DNA of 7,245 nucleotides from assembly GCA_022776785.1 (NCBI GenBank), contig JALFHA010000260.1:1-7245 (forward strand). The letters are read 5' to 3'. Both the position numbers and the translations under genes were made by a program. Position 1 is the stretch's first letter; each line of letters starts with the position of its first letter. The notes below the pieces were generated by a model that was not told the origin of the DNA, did not search any database, and saw nothing but the letters and a program-made list of their open reading frames with translations. Positions 5,496 through 7,245 of the stretch are shown piece by piece. The DNA comes from Clostridiales bacterium. GTDB taxonomy: Bacteria > Bacillota > Clostridia > Christensenellales > Aristaeellaceae.

Positions 5496-7178
5496 AACAA
5501 CGGCGCGATGCTCAACGCTTACCCGGACAGCCTCGGCGGCACGCTGGCACAGGCTGCCGCGCTGCTTGACAGGCCCGAGCTGGCCGATGCGTTCCGCTCC
5601 TTCTACATCCTGCCGAGCCTGTTTCACACCGACCTTGACCGCGGCTTCTCCGTCATCAGCTACGAGCTCGACCGCAGGCTGGCCTCACGGGAGGACATTG
5701 AGGCGCTCAAGGCGCAGGGGCTTGATTTGAAGCTCGACTTCATCCTCAACCACCTCTCCGTGCTTTCGCCGCAGTTTCAGGATATCGTGCGCAACGGCGA
5801 AGCATCGGCTTACCGCGATTTCTTCATCGATTGGAACAGGTTCTGGCAGGGCAGGGGCGAGATGACCCCCGAGGGCTACATCCAGCCGGATGCGGCGCTC
5901 ATCAAGGACATGTTCTTCCGCAAGCCTGGCCTGCCGATTCTGATGGTTCGCTTTCCGGACGGGCGCGAGGTGCCCTACTGGAACACCTTCTATCAGGAGG
6001 TGCGCTACGACGCGCCGGACGCGCAGGATCTGATGCGCGGCATGGACGTGCAGTACGGCGAGGCCGTGGAGCTGGCGGCCCTCGTCGCGCAGGGGCTGTC
6101 CGAGGGGAAAAAGCCCGCACACCTGGCGCTGGGGGGCTATGAGCGTCTGCGCGAGCCGCTCATCAGCCTGCTCGAATCCCGCCGCAAGTATCTGGGGCAG
6201 ATGGATTTGAACCTGAAAAGCGACCTTGTCTGGCAGTATTACGACCAGACGCTCAAAACGCTCAGTGAATACGGCGCGGCGATCGTCCGCCTGGATGCGT
6301 TCGCCTATGCGCCCAAGGAGCCGGGGGCGCGCAACTTCCTCAACGAGCCGGACACATGGGAGGTTCTCGAGCGCGTGCGCTGCATGGCGGACAGGTATGG
6401 CCTGACGCTCCTGCCCGAAATTCACGCCTCCTATGCCGAGGGCAGCTATGATCAGCTGGCGAGGAAGGGGTACATGACGTATGATTTCTTCCTGCCCGGC
6501 CTGCTCATCGACGCCATCGAAAACGGCGATGCGACGACGCTGGCTGCGTGGGCGGGCGAGCTGCGGGACAAGGGCATCCGCACCGTCAACATGCTGGGCT
6601 GCCACGACGGCATTCCCATGCTCGACCTCAAGGGGCTGATTCCCGAGGAACGCATTCAGGCGCTGATTGATCTGATCGTCAGCCGCGGCGGGCTCATTAA
6701 AAACCTGCATGGCCAGAAGAACATGTATTATCAGGTGAATGCGACCTATTACAGCGCGCTGGGCGGGGACGACCGAAAGCTGCTGCTTGCGCGCGCCCTC
6801 CAGCTCTTCATGCCGGGCAAGCCGCAGGTCTGGTATCTTGACCTGTTCGCGGGCAAAAACGATCTGGACGCGGTGCTGCGCGGCGGCGAGGCAGGGCATA
6901 AGGAGATCAACCGGACGAACCTCTCCGCCGGGGACATCGAGGCCGCACTGCAAAAGCCCGTCGTACAGCGTCAGCTCGAGCTGCTGCGGATGCGAAACAC
7001 CTGCCGGGCCTTCGGCTTTGACGCGGAGCTGACCCTCGCGCAGCCTGAGCGGCATCTGCTTTCTCTGACGTGGAAACAGGACGGAGCTTGCGCGACGATG
7101 AAGGCGAACCTGAAAACGCTGGCCTTTGACATCGAGGCGCAGCTTCCGCAGGGGGATTTCCGCTTCAGCCAGCCGTAA
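5493..7178 (+). CDS. GH13_18 glycoside phosphorylase (sucrose-phosphorylase family), acceptor uncertain
   Basis: This enzyme is predicted to cleave an alpha-glucoside with phosphate to give alpha-glucose 1-phosphate, in the cytosol. The 561-residue product follows the sucrose phosphorylase pattern throughout: LNAYPDSLGG near the N-terminus, DRGFSVISY at 49-57, DFILNHLS at 82-89, RKPGLP at 143-148, and IVRLDAFAYAPKE at 264-276 with nucleophile Asp268. LLPEIHASY at 306-314 carries acid/base Glu309, and CHDGIPMLDLKGL at 370-382 carries the stabilising Asp372. YQVNATYYSALG at 413-424 and FAGKNDL followed by EINR (Arg474) complete the pattern. Two things are odd. An insert of about 65 residues (roughly 171-235) lies between WNTFYQEV and the nucleophile strand, which explains the length against ~480-505 for true sucrose phosphorylases. 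The LDxYQ loop of those enzymes is NMYYQ here (410-414). Related GH13_18 enzymes use glucosylglycerate, glucosylglycerol or sucrose 6'-phosphate, so sucrose is only one option. It is the last gene of the cluster in the window. Confidence 0.9.
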   Translation: MNNGAMLNAYPDSLGGTLAQAAALLDRPELADAFRSFYILPSLFHTDLDRGFSVISYELDRRLASREDIEALKAQGLDLKLDFILNHLSVLSPQFQDIVRNGEASAYRDFFIDWNRFWQGRGEMTPEGYIQPDAALIKDMFFRKPGLPILMVRFPDGREVPYWNTFYQEVRYDAPDAQDLMRGMDVQYGEAVELAALVAQGLSEGKKPAHLALGGYERLREPLISLLESRRKYLGQMDLNLKSDLVWQYYDQTLKTLSEYGAAIVRLDAFAYAPKEPGARNFLNEPDTWEVLERVRCMADRYGLTLLPEIHASYAEGSYDQLARKGYMTYDFFLPGLLIDAIENGDATTLAAWAGELRDKGIRTVNMLGCHDGIPMLDLKGLIPEERIQALIDLIVSRGGLIKNLHGQKNMYYQVNATYYSALGGDDRKLLLARALQLFMPGKPQVWYLDLFAGKNDLDAVLRGGEAGHKEINRTNLSAGDIEAALQKPVVQRQLELLRMRNTCRAFGFDAELTLAQPERHLLSLTWKQDGACATMKANLKTLAFDIEAQLPQGDFRFSQP

Positions 7179-7203
7179 CGCCGGCGGTGCGGCTGACAGG
7201 CTC

Positions 7204-7235
7204 ATGCTATCCTTCGATTAAAGCATTTCTTCTGG
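7204..7235 (+). terminator. Weak terminator candidate after the phosphorylase gene
   Basis: ATGCT (7204-7208) pairs with AGCAT (7222-7226). Inside, ATC and GAT can pair around a CTTC loop, with a TAA bulge. A T-rich but interrupted run (TTTCTTCTGGTTT) follows. The stem is short and AT-rich, so this is only a candidate. The drop in GC after nt 7195 fits an operon end. Nothing else is seen in the 67-nt tail. Confidence 0.25.
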
Positions 7236-7245
7236 TTTCCTCGTT

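Noticed and set aside
7167..7195. GC-rich inverted repeat (AGCCG/CGGCT) around the phosphorylase stop
   Set aside because: The stem is only five bases, there is no T-run directly after it, and it overlaps the coding end. This is not enough to call a terminator.
5685..7205. Long minus-strand open frame (506 codons) antisense to the phosphorylase gene
   Set aside because: It is a shadow of the GH13_18 gene in GC-rich DNA. It has no recognisable family features, while the sense strand carries all catalytic motifs.

Overview
The window is a single co-oriented, tightly packed gene cluster on the + strand of a GC-rich bacterium. Canonical AAGGAGG-type ribosome binding sites precede most genes. The transporter is a CUT1-type sugar importer with no ATPase gene beside it, which is the usual arrangement in Firmicutes that share one MsmX-like ATPase. 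The protein sequences look clostridial, so a GC-rich gut Clostridia lineage (Oscillospirales or Christensenellales-like) is my best guess; this is inference, as no marker gene is present.

Layout: (1) nt 3-1097, the C-terminal 364 residues of an extracellular carbohydrate-binding lipoprotein whose start lies upstream of the window. (2) nt 1098-1187, a short gap holding a GC-rich hairpin followed by a T-rich run, probably an attenuator or mRNA-stabilising stem. (3) nt 1188-2896, two MalF/MalG-type permease genes joined by a TGATG overlap. (4) nt 2933-4501, two tandem paralogous alpha/beta-hydrolase esterases of 260 residues each, both without signal peptides. (5) nt 4541-5479, a P-loop small-molecule kinase of uncertain substrate. 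(6) nt 5493-7178, a GH13 subfamily 18 (sucrose-phosphorylase family) enzyme with a GTG start. (7) nt 7179-7245, a less GC-rich tail with only a weak terminator candidate.

How they may work together (inference): the binding protein and permeases import an alpha-glucoside. The two cytosolic esterases remove acyl groups from it. The GH13_18 enzyme splits it by phosphorolysis to glucose 1-phosphate plus an acceptor, and the kinase phosphorylates the released acceptor or another product. This would be an energy-saving pathway for an acylated alpha-glucoside that is probably not plain sucrose: the phosphorylase lacks the LDxYQ loop seen in sucrose phosphorylases and carries an extra ~65-residue insert. 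The individual families are known; the combination of two esterases, a kinase and an unusual GH13_18 enzyme is the part worth follow-up.

The Arg codon AGG is absent from the three transporter genes (0 of 22 Arg) but common in the two esterases (9 of 20 and 5 of 14), so the transport and catabolic halves differ in codon use.
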